Below, one piece after another: positions 12,021-24,381 of a stretch of 64,000 nt of DNA (position 1 is its first letter; each line of letters begins with the position of its first letter). The notes under the pieces were generated by a model, which ran no database searches, was not told the origin of the DNA, and worked only from the letters and a program-made list of their open reading frames with translations. The DNA lies in assembly GCA_030427205.1 (NCBI GenBank), contig JAUHXC010000003.1:1-64000 (forward strand), in the 5' to 3' direction. The position numbers and the translations under genes are program-made. This DNA comes from a bacterium. GTDB taxonomy: Bacteria > Myxococcota_A > Bradymonadia > UBA7976 > UBA1532.

Positions 12021-12932
12021 TCAGGGCTCGCAGACGCGGGCGTCGCCGTCCTCGCTGAGCAGCTCGCAGCTCAGCGCGCCGCAGACCGGGTCGTCCTCCC
12101 GGGCGCAGGTCGCGGCGCAATAGAAGCGCTCGGCGCCGCTGAGGGTCTGGGCCTTGATGCAGGTCCCGCCGACGCCGCAGCCGCGACCGCCCTCGCACGA
12201 GGCCGAGCAGATCGCGCCGGTCTGGACCGGCACGCAGGCGCCGGTGCGGCAGCTCTCGTCGGGCTGGGGGACGCCCAGCGAGCCGCCGCCGGCGCAGGTC
12301 TGGATCAGCGCGGCGGCGGGCACCGGCGCGCACGCGCCGTCGACGCAGGCGTCCTCCAGCGTGCCGCAATCGGCCCGAATCTCGCACTCGCCGCCGGTCG
12401 CGACGAGGCCCCGGGCGACGGCGCCGCATTGCCCGCGCACGTACTCCTGCCAGCGCGCGACCCACGCGCCGGGCGGCGTCTCGGGGCAGGCGGCGGCGCG
12501 CAGCGCGTTCACGCAGGTCGCGCCGCCGTTGGCGTCGAAGTTCAGCGTGCCGCGCCGGTCGCGGTCGCTCAGGTCGGCGTAGCACCGGTCGAGCTGGTCG
12601 GCGGCGCAGTCTTCGAGGGTGGGCCCGCTGAGGTCGAAGACGGTCAGCGCGCCGGCCCCGTCGAGGCATTCGAAGGCCCACGCGCAGACCGCCTCGCCCC
12701 GGGCCCGACAGTAGTCCCGCAGGGGGTCGGCCTCCTGCATCGGCGCCATGTCGACCGCCGCGTCTCCGAATACGATCGGGTCGTCGCCGCCGCCGTCGGC
12801 CTCGCCGCCGCAGCCCGCGGTGGTCAAGGCGGCCAGGGCCGTGAAGGCGGTCAGGGCGGTCCGGGCCGGTCCGGCGATACGCAGCCGGGTATCTGTCGTC
12901 GGTCCGCTCTCGATGGGCTCGCGCCTGCGCAT
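12021..12932 (-). CDS. cysteine-rich lipoprotein
   Basis: 303 aa. The ATG at 12932 has GGGGAGTG in front of it; an upstream in-frame start would add 23 residues before the signal. A long, basic N-terminus leads to a hydrophobic run and a TTAGC lipobox (Cys41), followed by a Gly/Asp linker. The mature domain has about 25 cysteines. It has an N-terminal part with CRARGEAVCAWAFEC and a C-terminal series of short Cys-Gly units (CEIRADC, CSASCEGGRGCG, CGALSCEL). This architecture is frequent among deltaproteobacterial outer-surface lipoproteins; no function is assigned. Its promoter region is shared with the divergent DsbA-fold gene. Confidence 0.78.
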   Translation of the reverse strand: MRRREPIESGPTTDTRLRIAGPARTALTAFTALAALTTAGCGGEADGGGDDPIVFGDAAVDMAPMQEADPLRDYCRARGEAVCAWAFECLDGAGALTVFDLSGPTLEDCAADQLDRCYADLSDRDRRGTLNFDANGGATCVNALRAAACPETPPGAWVARWQEYVRGQCGAVARGLVATGGECEIRADCGTLEDACVDGACAPVPAAALIQTCAGGGSLGVPQPDESCRTGACVPVQTGAICSASCEGGRGCGVGGTCIKAQTLSGAERFYCAATCAREDDPVCGALSCELLSEDGDARVCEP

Positions 12933-13174
12933 GCTCACTCCCCGGTGATTCTCCCCAGCGGGCATGTTCGCCGCGCGCTCCAGGGGACGCAAGCCGCACA
13001 TGGCCCCCAGAGCCCGCAGGCGGCCGCCGGTGGTCCGTTCGGTTGGGGCGGCCGGGTGAGTGGCGCGGCGCGGGTTCGGGGCGCAGGCGGCCGCGCAGGG
13101 GCCCTGGCGGGCATCTTCGGCGCCGTGACCGTGGCGGTGGACGGCGGCCGGGCGGTCGACGATGATGCGGAGCC

Positions 13175-14416
13175 ATGATCGTCGACTTCCACTACGACAT
13201 CGCCTGCCCCTACGCCTACTTGGCCTCGACCCGGATCGAGGCGCTCACCGCCCGCTGCGGCGCGACGCTGCGCTGGCGTCCGGTCCTGCTCGGCGGCCTG
13301 TTCCGCCACGTCGGCGGCGATCAGGTGCCGATGGACGCCATGAGCGCGCCGCGGGCCCGGCTGAACCTGCTCGACATGCACCGCTGGGCCGCCCACTGGG
13401 GGGTGCCGCTGGCCATGCCCGCGGGCCATCCGCGGCGCTCGGTGAACGCGATGCGGCTGTGTCTGGCCGCCGACGAGGCCATCCGGCCGACGCTGAGCCA
13501 CGCGCTCTACCGGGCCTATTGGGTCGAGGGGCGTGACACCGCCGACCGGGCGGTGCTCGGGGCCATCGCCGCCGAGCACGGCGTCGACCCGGACGTCGTC
13601 GCGCGCCCCGCGGTGAAGCAGGCCTTGTTCGACGCGACCGCCGAGGCCGCCGCGCGGGGCGCCTTCGGCGTGCCGTCCTTCTGGGTGCATGACGGGGTCG
13701 ACGCGGACGGCGCCCTGATCTGGGGTCAGGATCGCCTGGACACGCTCGAGCGCGCGCTGGGCGGTGCGCCGCCGCCCTACGCCCCGAAGGGCAGGAGCGG
13801 CGCGCGCGTGCGCTTCTTCCACGACTTCGCGAGCCCCTTCAGCTATCTCGCCGCGACGCAGATCGAGCGGGTCGCCGCCGAGCACGGGGCGACGGTCGAG
13901 TGGCGCCCGATTCTGCTGGGCGGCCTGTTTCGCAGCATCGGCACCCCCGATGTGCCGCTCTTCGTGATGAACGCCGCCAAGCGGGCCTATGTCGGCCGCG
14001 ACCTGCACGCCTGGGCGAAGCATTGGGGCGTGCCGTTTCGCTTCCCGAGCCACTTTCCGATGCGCAGCATCCTGCCGCTGCGGGTCGCGCTGGCCGAGCC
14101 GCGGTTGACGCCGACGCTCTATCGGGCCGCCTGGGGTGAAGACCGGCGCATCGACGACCCGGCGAGCCTCGGGCCGATCATCGCCGAGGCCGGCTTCGAC
14201 CCCGCGCCGCTGCTGGCCGCCACCGGCGACCCGGCGGTCAAGGCGGCGCTGCGGGCCAATACCGACGCCGCCGCCGCGGCCGGCGCCTGCGGGGTGCCCA
14301 CCTTCGAGGTGAATCACCCGGCCCACGCCGAGCGGCCGCCGCTGCTGCTGTGGGGTCAGGACCGCATCCCGATGCTGCGCCGGGTGCTCGACGGCTGGCG
14401 CCCGCCCTGCGGCTGA
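13175..14416 (+). CDS. tandem DsbA-fold protein (2-hydroxychromene-2-carboxylate isomerase / kappa-GST family)
   Basis: 413 aa consisting of two full DsbA-fold units, about residues 1-200 and 208-413. Each ends with a cis-Pro region (GVPSFWV; GVPTFEV) and a LIWGQDRL/LLWGQDRI motif. The first unit opens DFHYDIACPYAYLAS, with Cys11 where isomerases have Ser. The second opens FFHDFASPFSYLAAT, with Ser220 as in 2-hydroxychromene-2-carboxylate isomerase. Most family members are single units of ~200 aa that use glutathione and may dimerise, so this looks like an internal duplication. Natural substrates are unknown; glutathione-dependent isomerase or disulfide chemistry is an inference. It lies 35 nt upstream of the DegT gene. 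Confidence 0.85.
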   Translation: MIVDFHYDIACPYAYLASTRIEALTARCGATLRWRPVLLGGLFRHVGGDQVPMDAMSAPRARLNLLDMHRWAAHWGVPLAMPAGHPRRSVNAMRLCLAADEAIRPTLSHALYRAYWVEGRDTADRAVLGAIAAEHGVDPDVVARPAVKQALFDATAEAAARGAFGVPSFWVHDGVDADGALIWGQDRLDTLERALGGAPPPYAPKGRSGARVRFFHDFASPFSYLAATQIERVAAEHGATVEWRPILLGGLFRSIGTPDVPLFVMNAAKRAYVGRDLHAWAKHWGVPFRFPSHFPMRSILPLRVALAEPRLTPTLYRAAWGEDRRIDDPASLGPIIAEAGFDPAPLLAATGDPAVKAALRANTDAAAAAGACGVPTFEVNHPAHAERPPLLLWGQDRIPMLRRVLDGWRPPCG

Positions 14417-14451
14417 TCGATGCCCGCCTGCCGAACGCCGAGGAGACCGTG

Positions 14452-15567
14452 ATGCAGATCCCCATTCTCGACCTCAAGGCCCAGCTGGCGCAGTACCGCG
14501 AGGACGCCCTGGCGGCCATCACCCGGGTGGTCGACAGCCAGTCGCTCATCCTGGGGGCCGAGGTGAGGGCCTTCGAGGCCGACCTGGCGCACTACATGGC
14601 CCTCGACCACGGGGTGGGGGTCTCGTCGGGCACCGACGCGCTGCTGGTGGCGCTGATGGCGCTCGACATCGGGCCGGGCGACGTGGTGCTCACGACCCCG
14701 TTCAGCTTCTTCGCCACCGCCGGGGTCATCGCCCGGCTGGGCGCGACGCCGCGCTTCGTCGACATCGACCCGGTGAGCTTCAACCTGACCGAGGCCGGCG
14801 TGCGGGCGGCGCTCGCCGACGACGTGCGCGCCATCATCCCGGTGCACCTGTTCGGTCAGATGGCCGACCTCGGCGGGCTGCACGCCGAGCGCGGAGCCCC
14901 GCCCATCGTCGAGGACGCGGCCCAGGCGCTGGGGGCGACGCTGCGCGGGCGCATGAGCGGGCATCACGGGGTCTGCACCTGCATCAGCTTCTACCCGACG
15001 AAGAACCTGGGGGCCTTCGGGGACGCGGGCGCGGTGGTCACCGCCGACGCGATGTTCGCCGAGAAGCTGCGCATGCTGCGGGTGCACGGCAGCAAGCCGA
15101 AGTATCACCATCACGTCGTGGGCGGGAACTTCCGGCTCGACGCGATTCAGGCGGCGGTGCTGGCGGTCAAGCTGCCGCTGCTCGACGGTTGGGCCGCCGG
15201 CCGGGCGAAGAACGCGGCGCGCTACGCCGCGCTGTTCGCCGAGGCCGGGCTGGTCGAGCGGGGGCTGGTCACGCCGCCGGAGGCGGTGGTCGACGGGCAG
15301 CACGTCTGGAATCAGTACGTCATCCGCGCCGCCCGACGGGACGACCTGCGGGCCCACCTCGCCGCCCGCGGCGTCGGCACGATGGTCTACTACCCCGGCC
15401 CGCTGCACCTGCAGCCGTGCTTCGCCGAGCTGGGCTACGCCCGCGGCGACTTCCCGGTGGCCGAGAAGGCCTGCGCAGAGGTGCTGGCGCTGCCGATTCA
15501 GCCCGAGCTGGGCCCCGACGCGCTGGCCACGGTGGTGCGCGAAATCCGGGGCTTCTACGGGGTCTGA
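14452..15567 (+). CDS. DegT/DnrJ/EryC1 family PLP aminotransferase
   Basis: Sugar aminotransferase family enzyme (371 aa) that typically converts a nucleotide-linked keto-sugar to an amino sugar for cell-surface glycans. The ATG at 14452 follows CGAGGAG. Motifs: PILDLKAQ at the N-terminus, SGTDALLVAL, FVDIDP, IVEDAAQALGA with the PLP-contacting Asp, and FYPTKNLGAFGDAG with the Schiff-base Lys184. The C-terminal half has VWNQYVIR and MVYYPGPLHLQPCF, typical of the WecE/ArnB/DesV group. No other sugar-biosynthesis genes are adjacent, so the sugar is unknown. A strong intrinsic terminator follows 24 nt after the stop. Confidence 0.93.
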   Translation: MQIPILDLKAQLAQYREDALAAITRVVDSQSLILGAEVRAFEADLAHYMALDHGVGVSSGTDALLVALMALDIGPGDVVLTTPFSFFATAGVIARLGATPRFVDIDPVSFNLTEAGVRAALADDVRAIIPVHLFGQMADLGGLHAERGAPPIVEDAAQALGATLRGRMSGHHGVCTCISFYPTKNLGAFGDAGAVVTADAMFAEKLRMLRVHGSKPKYHHHVVGGNFRLDAIQAAVLAVKLPLLDGWAAGRAKNAARYAALFAEAGLVERGLVTPPEAVVDGQHVWNQYVIRAARRDDLRAHLAARGVGTMVYYPGPLHLQPCFAELGYARGDFPVAEKACAEVLALPIQPELGPDALATVVREIRGFYGV

Positions 15568-15590
15568 GGCTGACCTCGCCGTCACCGGCG

Positions 15591-15611
15591 CGGCCCGTGG
15601 GCCGTTTTTTT
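15591..15611 (+). terminator. intrinsic terminator after the DegT gene
   Basis: CGGCC (15591-15595) and GGCCG (15600-15604) form a compact GC stem with a CGTG loop, followed directly by seven T residues (15605-15611). It ends the plus-strand unit of the tandem DsbA-fold and DegT genes. Confidence 0.8.
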
Positions 15612-15639
15612 GCTCGATCCGCTGATACACATCTGTAAT
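15610..15639 (+). promoter_or_regulatory. possible sigma-70 promoter for the Tex-like gene
   Basis: TTGCTC (15610-15615) and TGTAAT (15634-15639) are separated by 18 nt, inside the only A/T-enriched patch between the terminator and the next gene. The -35 match is weak and the leader would be about 150 nt. Confidence 0.35.
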
Positions 15640-15794
15640 AGTCGTGCGTCTGCGGCGCGGGCGCGCTCGCAATCCCGCACGGCAATCTCGCTCTCCAGGA
15701 CTCTCTGAGACAGTCCGACGCCCCGTCGGCGGGTCGACCCGCAGGCCGGCGACCGAGCGGTCGATAACACGCCACAGGAGGCACGGCAGACGGT

Positions 15795-17588
15795 ATGCGG
15801 CTGTCGACCTACATCCAGCGAACCCGCGCTCTCGGCGACCTCCCGGTCACGCCACACGACATCGAGGCCATCGGTCAGCTCATCGAGCAGGGCGCCGGCT
15901 TCGAGAAGATCGTGCGCAAGCGCACCGCTTCGCTCACTCCGCTCGTCCTGCTCGGCCTGTGGCGCGCCCATCGGCGCTACAGCGAGCATCAGGCCTACCT
16001 CCAGCGCGTCGCCGACCTGCGCCGCCGGGAGGGGCAGCACGCCATCGCCTGGAACCTGCTCAAGCAGACCGTCAGCCGCCACGAGGTGGCCGTGCTCGAG
16101 CGCGCCGAGGCCCTCGCGCCGCCGGGTCGCGCCTCGGAGCACCGGCGCCGGGACGCGATGAAGGCGGTGATGGCGCTGTGGAAGGCGTGCCTGGCCATCG
16201 TGCGCAAGACCGCGCCGCTGAAGGTCGAGCTCGACACCGACATCGCCGAGCTCGTCGAGGCCTATGGCGACTACTGCGGCACCACCACGCTCGGCGAGGT
16301 CGCCGGCCATCGCTGGCTGGCCATCCGCCGCGGCGAGCGGCTCGGCGCGCTGCGGCTGACCTTCGACCTGCCCCGCGACCGCATGGAAGCCCAGGTCGAG
16401 GCGCGGGCGGTGCAGCTCGCGGCGGTCGCCGCCGGGCGGGACGCCGAGGTGCTGCTCGAGGCGCTGGTGCTCACCGACCTCGAAGAGTGGGCGCTGTCGC
16501 TCAAGGACGACGAGGCGCAGTTCCTCGCCATCCGTCAGGCCTGCAATACCTGGCTCGGCATGCTCACCGCCGAGAAGGCCGACCACCCCATCGTGGCCGC
16601 CGTCGGCGTGCCCTCCGGCGGGCCGGTCGGCGTGGCCATCACCCTGCGCGACGGGCGCATGGTGGGGCAGGGGCTGGCCGACGTGAGCGGCGACCCGGTG
16701 CGCGCGGTCGAGCAGATCATCGGTCGGCATCCGGTCGAGGCGGTGGTGCTGCCCAGCCAGAGCCCGCGGCGGCAGCTGCTCGAACAGCTCGCGCGCGGTT
16801 TTGGCAACCTCACGACCATCCGGGTGGACGGCCGGGCGATGAAGGCGGCTTGCGCCCAGACCGCCGACGGCGACAATACCCCGATCAAGCAGGCGCTGGT
16901 GCTCGCCCGACGGGCGCTGACGCCGATGAAGACCTGGCTGGCGATCGACCCCGCCGGCCTGGGGCTCGCCGACTATCAGCACGAGCTCGACCAGGATGAC
17001 CTGCGCGCCGCGCTCGACGACATGCGGGTGCTGGCCCAGGCGGGCGTCAAGCCGGGCGACCTCGAGCGGGCCCGCAGCAGCTCGGCGCCGCGCACGGCGA
17101 TGCGGCCGACCAACCGGCCGCTCAACCCGCTGGTCAAGAACGTCGACGACCTGCGCCCGGGCATGGAGATCAACGGGGTGGTGACCAACATCACCCAGTT
17201 CGGGGCCTTCATCAACATCGGCCTGGCCCACGAGGGCCTGGTGCACGTCAGCGAGCTGGCCGACCACTTCGTCAATGACCCCAACGAGGTCGTGACGGTG
17301 GGTCAGCAGGTCAAGGCGCGGGTGCTCGGCGTCGACCGCGGGCGTCGGCGCATCTCGCTGTCGATGCGGCCCGACCGCCAGACCGCGCCGAAGCCGTCGG
17401 CCTATGGCGACCGGGTGGACGGCCCGCGGCGTGAGGCCGAGGGCCGGAGCGGGGTGCCGCTCGACGACATCCCGGGCCGCGGGCGGCGCCGGTCATCGGG
17501 CGGCTTCGGCGGGCCGCGGCCGACCGGCAACAGCAACGTCAGCCGCGCTCAGGCGCTGGCCGATCTCGAGCGGCTGTTCAAGAAGTAG
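15795..17588 (+). CDS. divergent Tex-like S1 RNA-binding protein
   Basis: 597 aa. The C-terminal S1 domain (~450-525) reads LRPGMEINGVVTNITQFGAF, then HEGLVHVSELADHFVNDPNEVV, very close to the S1 domain of the transcription accessory protein Tex. Ahead of it, IDPAGLGLADYQHELDQ resembles the Tex IDPKSIGVGQYQHDV segment. Residues ~260-370 are YqgF-like, and the N-terminus resembles the Tex helical domain. At ~600 aa it is shorter than Tex (~720-780): the tandem helix-hairpin-helix part is not evident. The tail is Arg/Gly-rich. A role in RNA binding or transcription is inferred; the divergence suggests a paralogue, and a standard tex may exist elsewhere. Confidence 0.72.
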   Translation: MRLSTYIQRTRALGDLPVTPHDIEAIGQLIEQGAGFEKIVRKRTASLTPLVLLGLWRAHRRYSEHQAYLQRVADLRRREGQHAIAWNLLKQTVSRHEVAVLERAEALAPPGRASEHRRRDAMKAVMALWKACLAIVRKTAPLKVELDTDIAELVEAYGDYCGTTTLGEVAGHRWLAIRRGERLGALRLTFDLPRDRMEAQVEARAVQLAAVAAGRDAEVLLEALVLTDLEEWALSLKDDEAQFLAIRQACNTWLGMLTAEKADHPIVAAVGVPSGGPVGVAITLRDGRMVGQGLADVSGDPVRAVEQIIGRHPVEAVVLPSQSPRRQLLEQLARGFGNLTTIRVDGRAMKAACAQTADGDNTPIKQALVLARRALTPMKTWLAIDPAGLGLADYQHELDQDDLRAALDDMRVLAQAGVKPGDLERARSSSAPRTAMRPTNRPLNPLVKNVDDLRPGMEINGVVTNITQFGAFINIGLAHEGLVHVSELADHFVNDPNEVVTVGQQVKARVLGVDRGRRRISLSMRPDRQTAPKPSAYGDRVDGPRREAEGRSGVPLDDIPGRGRRRSSGGFGGPRPTGNSNVSRAQALADLERLFKK

Positions 17589-17618
17589 CGGAAGACGCAG
17601 GCGAAGACGCCGCCCACC

Positions 17619-17930
17619 TCATGACTCGCCTTCGTCGTCCGACACGGCGTCGTCCGGCATCTGCCGGTGGCCCTGGATGACCGTCAAGACGCGAATCGCA
17701 GAGTCGGTGACCCGATAGATGATGCGGTAGCTCTTCACGAAGACCTCCCGGATATCTTCCCGCTCGAGTTCGGGTACGCGGCGGCCCGCGAGTGGATGCT
17801 CCACGGTTGTCCGTGCCCGATCGATCAGCTGTTTGACCCAGCGGCGTGCGGCGGTCGCGTTGTCTCGCGCGATGTAGAGCTGAATGCGCCTGAGGTCCGA
17901 GAGTGCCCGTCGTTCCCAGATGACTTTCAC
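17619..17930 (-). CDS. RelE/ParE-type toxin
   Basis: 103 aa with the RelE/ParE fold pattern: KVIWERRALSDLRRIQLYI at the start, HPLAGRRVPELEREDIREVFV in the middle, and the C-terminal YRIIYRVTDSAIRVLTVIQGHRQMP split by strands. The pattern SYRIIYRV plus IQGHRQ is the usual ParE-RelE signature. Its ATG overlaps the antitoxin stop (ATGA), so it is the second gene of a TA operon. Whether it cleaves mRNA (RelE) or poisons gyrase (ParE) cannot be decided by eye; the N-terminal helix and ERED segment are closer to ParE. Confidence 0.88.
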   Translation of the reverse strand: MKVIWERRALSDLRRIQLYIARDNATAARRWVKQLIDRARTTVEHPLAGRRVPELEREDIREVFVKSYRIIYRVTDSAIRVLTVIQGHRQMPDDAVSDDEGES

Positions 17931-18226
17931 TCGCCCGAGTGCTCCTCCAGATCCCGTTCGAGGATCTCCAATACCTGATCCGTGCTGTAGCCCGGGCCTT
18001 CGGCCGACTGCGCGAGCCCTTCGTATATGGCGGCCCGCACGCGGTCGGCATAGGTCAGCCGGTCGTACTCGGCCGGCGTGATCATGACCCCCGCCGGGCG
18101 GCCGTTCTGGGTGATGACCACCGGGCGGCCGCGATCACCCAGCTCGCGCAGGATACGCGACAGCTGGGCCTTGGCCTCGCCGATGGGCAGGATGTCGTCG
18201 TTGATTCGGGGCGGTTCGAGTGCCAT
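17927..18226 (-). CDS. Phd/YefM-type antitoxin
   Basis: 99 aa from the ATG at 18226, which sits 8 nt after an AGG ribosome-binding core; an ATG two codons upstream is possible but too close to it. The N-terminal Phd/YefM domain reads ILPIGEAKAQLSRILREL, then RPVVITQNGRPAGVMITPAEYDRL, the classical signature. The C-terminal acidic helix (VLEILERDLEEHSGE) would wrap the toxin. It is first in the operon and overlaps the toxin by 4 nt. It is likely to repress its own promoter through the palindrome just upstream. Confidence 0.9.
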   Translation of the reverse strand: MALEPPRINDDILPIGEAKAQLSRILRELGDRGRPVVITQNGRPAGVMITPAEYDRLTYADRVRAAIYEGLAQSAEGPGYSTDQVLEILERDLEEHSGE

Positions 18227-18256
18227 CTGCATGACCTGTAGAGTAGTCGCTCAGAT

Positions 18257-18292
18257 GGTCTGAATATAGACCCGTATCCGGTGTGCCGTCGA
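18257..18292 (-). promoter_or_regulatory. toxin-antitoxin promoter and operator
   Basis: On the minus strand TCGACG (18292-18287) and TATATT (18268-18263) are spaced by 18 nt. A perfect palindrome GGTCT-N6-AGACC (18257-18272) covers the -10 box, which fits an autorepressor site for the Phd/YefM antitoxin. About 30 nt separate it from the antitoxin start. Confidence 0.5.
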
Positions 18293-18314
18293 GTGCGTCG
18301 CCGGGCTCGGCGGG

Positions 18315-18920
18315 TCAGCTCGGCTTGCGGGCGGTCACCAGGAAGACCGGGTAGGCCTTGTCTTCTTTGTGCACCTCGGTCGCCGTCACGAAGCGGGTCT
18401 CCCCGAAGCCGGCGCGGGCGATGACCTCGCCCAGAGCCTCGCGGTCGAAGCCGTGGTGGAAGACGCCCTCGGCGCCCGGCGGATGGAAGTCGCCCTCTTC
18501 CCGGTCGAGGTCGGCCAGCGCGATGCGGCCGCCCGGTTCGAGGTGCTCGAACAACGTCTTCATGAGCGCAGCGGTGTCTTCGACGTGGTGCAGGGCCATC
18601 GCGCTGACCACCAGATCGACCTTCCGGTCGAGCGGCGTGTGCATGATGTCCTGGCAGAAGGCCTCGACCTTGCCGGCGAGCGCCGGCTTCTCGACGAGAC
18701 GGGCCAGCATGGCCTGCGAGATGTCCACGGCGAAGATCTTGTCTACGTCGGGGGCGATGGCGCCGCTCAGCAGCCCGGTGCCCGCGCCGAAGTCCATCAC
18801 CGTCCAGTCGGGCTCGAAGGTCAGCGTCCGGCGCAGGGCGCCGACCACACCGGTCGAGATCTGGGTCGGCACCGGCCGCTCGTCCCAATCGTCGGCTTTG
18901 TCTTCGAAGAGATCGGCCAT
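18315..18920 (-). CDS. class I SAM-dependent methyltransferase
   Basis: 201 aa. Motif I is VMDFGAGTGLLSGAI (~40-54), with the acidic ribose-binding residue in FAVDISQAML. Post I and motif II regions (VDLVVSAMALHHVED) and motif III (LEPGGRIALADLD) follow, matching the Methyltransf_11 pattern of the UbiE/small-molecule type. EGVFHHGFDRE near the C-terminus resembles the substrate lid of this group. The substrate is unknown. It is a single gene, downstream of the TA promoter region in the opposite reading context, so probably transcribed on its own. Confidence 0.88.
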   Translation of the reverse strand: MADLFEDKADDWDERPVPTQISTGVVGALRRTLTFEPDWTVMDFGAGTGLLSGAIAPDVDKIFAVDISQAMLARLVEKPALAGKVEAFCQDIMHTPLDRKVDLVVSAMALHHVEDTAALMKTLFEHLEPGGRIALADLDREEGDFHPPGAEGVFHHGFDREALGEVIARAGFGETRFVTATEVHKEDKAYPVFLVTARKPS

Positions 18921-19207
18921 GTTCTGCTCCTCGTCGGCGGGCCGACGGTATGTCGTAGTGCGTATCGTCCCGTGGCGCGGCCTGCGCTCGGGCCGTCGGG
19001 ATGCTCGTCCATGGACCGGGGTTTCATCGTGTCTTCAGCCGGTGTTCGGCCACGCCCGCTTCGGGTCCTGTCGAGGGCGGCGCCCTGGGACGGTGTGCTG
19101 TATTCGGAGCTTGACGGCGACCGCAGCGGCGAAGAGCCTCTTCGCTGAGGAGGGCGCATGCAGAGGGCTCGAATCGAAGGCTACACGTCGGCAGACGGAC
19201 GGGACCG

Positions 19208-19855
19208 ATGAGCGATTCGGACGATCGTCACGGGGCGACCGTTGGCCAGATCCTGCTACCGATCGACGGGCGGTCGGGGATGGAGGCGCCCGTCCAGTTC
19301 GAATCGCTCGACGCGATGTGGACCGCTGACGGTTTGTCGCGCGGGGAGCGCTGGACGGCCTGGTACCGCCGTTCGACGACGCCGCAGCAGCGGGCAGACC
19401 AACGCCTGTTCGACAGTGTCGTGCAGCGTGTCCTCGACACGGTCGACATGTACCGTGGCCCGGAGGCGTATCGCAGGAGTCAGCAGGCCCTCACGCGCAG
19501 TCAGTGCTGGCTCTTCGCCGTCGTCTGGTATGCCAGCGAGGTCGACAATGGCGGGCATCGGCAGTTCTACGACAACTCGACGGGCATCGTCTGGCGGGAC
19601 GCGCGGGATGGTTTCGAGGCGTTCGAACTGCCCCGCTTCGCTGAGGTCCTCAGCGCGTCAGCCGAACGCATGGGCGGGGCGCCGCCGCTCGAACGTGAGC
19701 CGCGGCAGGATCTGCTCGACCGGCTCAGGCCGGACTTCGGCGATCTGGACACCCGCTTCTATGCGCTCGACGAGGGACGGGCGCTGAAGGCGCTGTTGAT
19801 CCGCTATGTACTGGCCCATCCCGTGGCTTTCGCCGTCGACGAACTCGGCGGCTGA
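19208..19855 (+). CDS. DMP19 family (DUF4375) protein
   Basis: 215 aa, ATG at 19208. The core signature VDNGGHRQFYDNSTG (~117-131) is the DMP19/DUF4375 hallmark, surrounded by helices. One precedes it (QCWLFAVVWYASE) and one follows it (RFAEVLSASAERMGG). In Neisseria, DMP19 is a DNA-mimic protein that blocks a repressor; other family members are uncharacterised and this one is not especially acidic. A role as a DNA mimic is therefore only a possibility. The 287-nt region in front of it shows no other gene. Its codon usage is slightly less extreme in GC than its neighbours. Confidence 0.78.
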   Translation: MSDSDDRHGATVGQILLPIDGRSGMEAPVQFESLDAMWTADGLSRGERWTAWYRRSTTPQQRADQRLFDSVVQRVLDTVDMYRGPEAYRRSQQALTRSQCWLFAVVWYASEVDNGGHRQFYDNSTGIVWRDARDGFEAFELPRFAEVLSASAERMGGAPPLEREPRQDLLDRLRPDFGDLDTRFYALDEGRALKALLIRYVLAHPVAFAVDELGG

Positions 19856-19969
19856 GCCAGCGCTCGTCTCTCGACCGCGGTGCGTTCGCATGCTGGCCGC
19901 GAGGCCAGCCAGGCCTCTCCTGCTCGTTGCTCGGCTCGCTGCCCCGAACTCGGGGGCGTCGCGTCGGCT

Positions 19970-21058
<1,089 letters not shown>

Positions 21059-21186
21059 GGGCGCCTCCGCGGTGCTCGGGTGATCGAAGAGGGCCGGAAG
21101 GTAGGGGAGGGGCGGGGCGGGGTCAACCCGCTATCACGACGGCGCCCGACGGCGCAGCGCGGGGCCCGACGGCGCGGGTGTGTTCG

Positions 21187-22611
<1,425 letters not shown>

Positions 22612-22612
22612 G

Positions 22613-24256
<1,644 letters not shown>

Positions 24257-24306
24257 GGGCGCCTCTGACGGTGCTCGGGATGTCTGCTGACGGGTCGTCG
24301 AGGGCG

Positions 24307-24335
24307 AGTCTAGGGATTCTGCCGGGGTGGTGCAA
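24307..24335 (-). promoter_or_regulatory. boxC-boxB promoter
   Basis: Minus-strand TTGCAC (24335-24330) and TAGACT (24312-24307) are separated by exactly 17 nt. The -35 hexamer contains one of the four TGCA boxes, so a repressor bound there would block RNA polymerase. Confidence 0.6.
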
Positions 24336-24381
24336 GCAACATATTGCACATGGGCGCCGAGTTGTGGTGCATTATCATGCA
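24331..24381. promoter_or_regulatory. BoxR/BzdR-type operator with four TGCA boxes
   Basis: TGCA occurs at 24331-24334, 24345-24348, 24368-24371 and 24378-24381, in the 124-nt space between boxC and boxR. BzdR of Azoarcus, the model for this regulator family, binds repeats containing TGCA. One box lies in the boxC -35 and the last overlaps the boxR ATG. This arrangement would allow control of both genes by benzoyl-CoA-responsive BoxR. Confidence 0.7.

Noticed and set aside
19856..19969. GC-rich tail after the DMP19 gene, similar in flavour to 1-390
   Set aside because: Short palindromic words only; no shared long sequence with the left edge and no gene.
21136..21175. Three copies of CGACGGCGC between boxB and ychF
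   Set aside because: Too short and too close to background composition to call a repeat element.
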